From assembly GCA_965660815.1 (NCBI GenBank), contig CBFIBG010000005.1, forward strand, positions 1 to 64,000: a stretch of 64,000 nt of DNA, read 5' to 3'. Source of the DNA: Glaciecola sp965660815. Its GTDB lineage: Bacteria > Pseudomonadota > Gammaproteobacteria > Enterobacterales > Alteromonadaceae. The position numbers and the translations under genes were made by a program. Under the pieces are notes generated by a model that searched no databases, was not told the DNA's origin, and was given only the letters and a program-made list of their open reading frames with translations. Shown here one piece after another: positions 62,612 to 64,000 of this stretch (position 1 is its first letter; each line of letters starts with the position of its first letter).

Positions 62612-64000
62612 TTAATGTTTCTTTATGCTCTGGATTTTGCTTGTAATCACCCCATTTTTTACGCGAGTGTCTATGGTTTCATTGATCTTTATTTTATCTA
62701 CATCGTCCACTATTTCTGAGTCTTTGATTGTAAAACTATAACCTCTAGATAAAACCGCTAACGGACTCACACTGTTTAAAAGTGCACTTGACTTGGCAAG
62801 ATTTTGGCGATGGCTTTGCATCATTTTTTTCATGCCATTCCGTAAGGTCTTATTTTTTTGCTCATGGTTAGCTTGTAACCGTTCGAGCTTTGATTTAGGC
62901 GATAATTGCTCAAATTGCTTGATCAGATACGAAGTCATTTGTTTTCTTTGATCTAATGTTTTGTTTAGACTCAATGCTAGTCGATGTATGCTATAAGCGG
63001 TGTTTTCTTTATATGATTGAATTTGAGTTTTAGGATCTCTAGATAATAAACGTTTGCACAAATAAGAATGTTGTTGATTTAGTGTGTTTATCAATTTTTG
63101 TGGATGCTGTTGTTGCAGTCTAGCGTGTAAATAATCAAACGCTTGTATATTCTGCTGTAATCTTTTCAAGGGATGTTGAGAGTCCAATCGAGAGACTAAT
63201 TGTTGGCGTTTTTCACTCTGATAATATAGCTTATTAGAGATAGCCTTCATCAGTAATATTTTCCGCTCGTTTAACCCCTTCAACAATGTTTGAGAATCTT
63301 CGCTAAGCATTTCGGCTGCGGCAGATGGTGTTGCTGCTCTCATATCCGCCACAAAGTCTGCAATAGTCACATCAACTTCGTGACCCACAGCAGACACAGT
63401 AGGTAAATTAGATGCGTATATAGCTCTAGCCACTAATTCTTCATTGAATGGCCATAAATCTTCGAGAGAGCCACCGCCTCTGCCGACGATCAACACGTCG
63501 ACTTCTGCTCGTTGGTTCGCTATCAATATCTGATTTGCGATGCTTTGTGCGGCTTCTCCCCCTTGCACCATGCTTGGGTAAATGACTACTTCTATAGCGG
63601 GATTTCGTCTTTTTAATACGTGGAGAATATCGTGAACCGCTGCGCCTGTTGATGAGGTTACTAAGCCTATTTTTCTTATAGAGTCTGGTAGCACTTGCTT
63701 ATTGGCTTGGTCAAATAATCCTTCACCCTGCAGTTTTATTTTTAACGCTTCAAATTCTTGCTTGAGTTTTCCAACTCCTTCCGGCTCCATTGATATCGCT
63801 ATTAACTGATAATCGCCCCTAGCTTCATAAAGACTTAAATTTGCTCTTACTATGACTTTATCACCATGTTTTGGCGTGAAGCTTACTTTCTGATTTGAAC
63901 CTTTAAACATAGCCGTTCGAACTTGGGCATTATTGTCTTTGAGAGTAAAGTACCAATGTCCAGACGCTGCCCGAGTGAAATTTGAGATTTCTCCACTTAC
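62612..64000 (-). CDS. xseA: Exodeoxyribonuclease VII large subunit (5' end outside window)
   Basis: The frame is open to the window edge. The sequence from 64000 reads V-S-G-E-I-S-N-F and HWYFTLKD, the OB-fold region of XseA, so about 25 N-terminal residues are missing. The catalytic part shows IGLVTSSTGAAVHDILHVL, VLIVGRGGGSLEDLWPFNEE and SAVGHEVDVTIADFVADMRAATPSAAAE, then a long coiled-coil region and LAVLSRGYSFT near the end. With XseB it degrades single-stranded DNA from both ends. The 463 visible residues compare with 456 in E. coli XseA in full. Confidence 0.96.
   Translation of the reverse strand, partial: VSGEISNFTRAASGHWYFTLKDNNAQVRTAMFKGSNQKVSFTPKHGDKVIVRANLSLYEARGDYQLIAISMEPEGVGKLKQEFEALKIKLQGEGLFDQANKQVLPDSIRKIGLVTSSTGAAVHDILHVLKRRNPAIEVVIYPSMVQGGEAAQSIANQILIANQRAEVDVLIVGRGGGSLEDLWPFNEELVARAIYASNLPTVSAVGHEVDVTIADFVADMRAATPSAAAEMLSEDSQTLLKGLNERKILLMKAISNKLYYQSEKRQQLVSRLDSQHPLKRLQQNIQAFDYLHARLQQQHPQKLINTLNQQHSYLCKRLLSRDPKTQIQSYKENTAYSIHRLALSLNKTLDQRKQMTSYLIKQFEQLSPKSKLERLQANHEQKNKTLRNGMKKMMQSHRQNLAKSSALLNSVSPLAVLSRGYSFTIKDSEIVDDVDKIKINETIDTRVKNGVITSKIQSIKKH

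Overview
The window reads as a stretch of chromosome from a marine-type gammaproteobacterium, most likely of the order Alteromonadales. It is AT-rich. The runs suhB/trmJ-cysE-iscRS-ndk-rlmN-pilF-rodZ-ispG-hisS-yfgM-bamB-der and queA...tgt-yajC-secD-secF are gammaproteobacterial housekeeping arrangements, and the protein sequences resemble their E. coli counterparts closely. I cannot name the genus from sequence alone.

Layout. 1-0.6 kb: the 3' end of a UvrD-like helicase, a terminator and a CAU-anticodon tRNA (probably Ile2). 0.8-6.3 kb: an unknown small gene, an lrgA/lrgB-like membrane pair, a CheY-CheC fusion with a PAS protein, and two exported DUF1566 proteins. 6.4-12.8 kb (minus): hemW, rdgB, srmB and a SWIM/SNF2 ATPase. 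13.2-16.7 kb: a GspA-like ATPase and a GspB-like protein facing an HD-GYP protein. 16.8-21.7 kb (minus): leuABCD with a previously unannotated leader peptide, attenuator and promoter. 21.7-27.8 kb (minus): the glyoxylate-shunt enzymes malate synthase G and isocitrate lyase, a LysR regulator and an ADP-ribosyltransferase-like protein. 28.3-31.8 kb: alkaline phosphatase, the remains of a glyoxalase-family gene, a membrane protein and a K+ channel. 32-38.7 kb: queA, a catalase-like peroxidase, tgt, yajC, secD, secF. 38.8-46.6 kb: a DUF533 protein, a YceI-cytochrome b561-YceI group, an ECF sigma factor fused to a membrane domain, an aminotransferase, a CIA30 protein and an acyltransferase. 46.6-61.6 kb: suhB, trmJ, cysE, iscR, iscS, ndk, rlmN, pilF, rodZ, ispG, hisS, yfgM, bamB, der. 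61.8-64 kb: a short BLUF photoreceptor and xseA, which runs off the window.

Most of the window is ordinary core genome. The points that stand out are: (1) the isc operon is reduced to iscR-iscS, with ndk following directly where iscU-iscA-hscBA-fdx is expected, although the IscR autoregulatory site is intact; (2) a GspB-like protein and the convergent HD-GYP protein share the same N-terminal domain, and the HD-GYP protein has lost the His of its HD pair; (3) an ECF sigma factor carries a long polytopic, glycine-periodic membrane domain; (4) leuA has a Leu-rich leader peptide plus terminator; (5) an ART-fold-like protein lies beside isocitrate lyase; (6) a PilF-like lipoprotein ends in LysM; (7) a glyoxalase-family gene has been gutted by an internal deletion. 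I found no CRISPR array, insertion sequence, rRNA or prophage.
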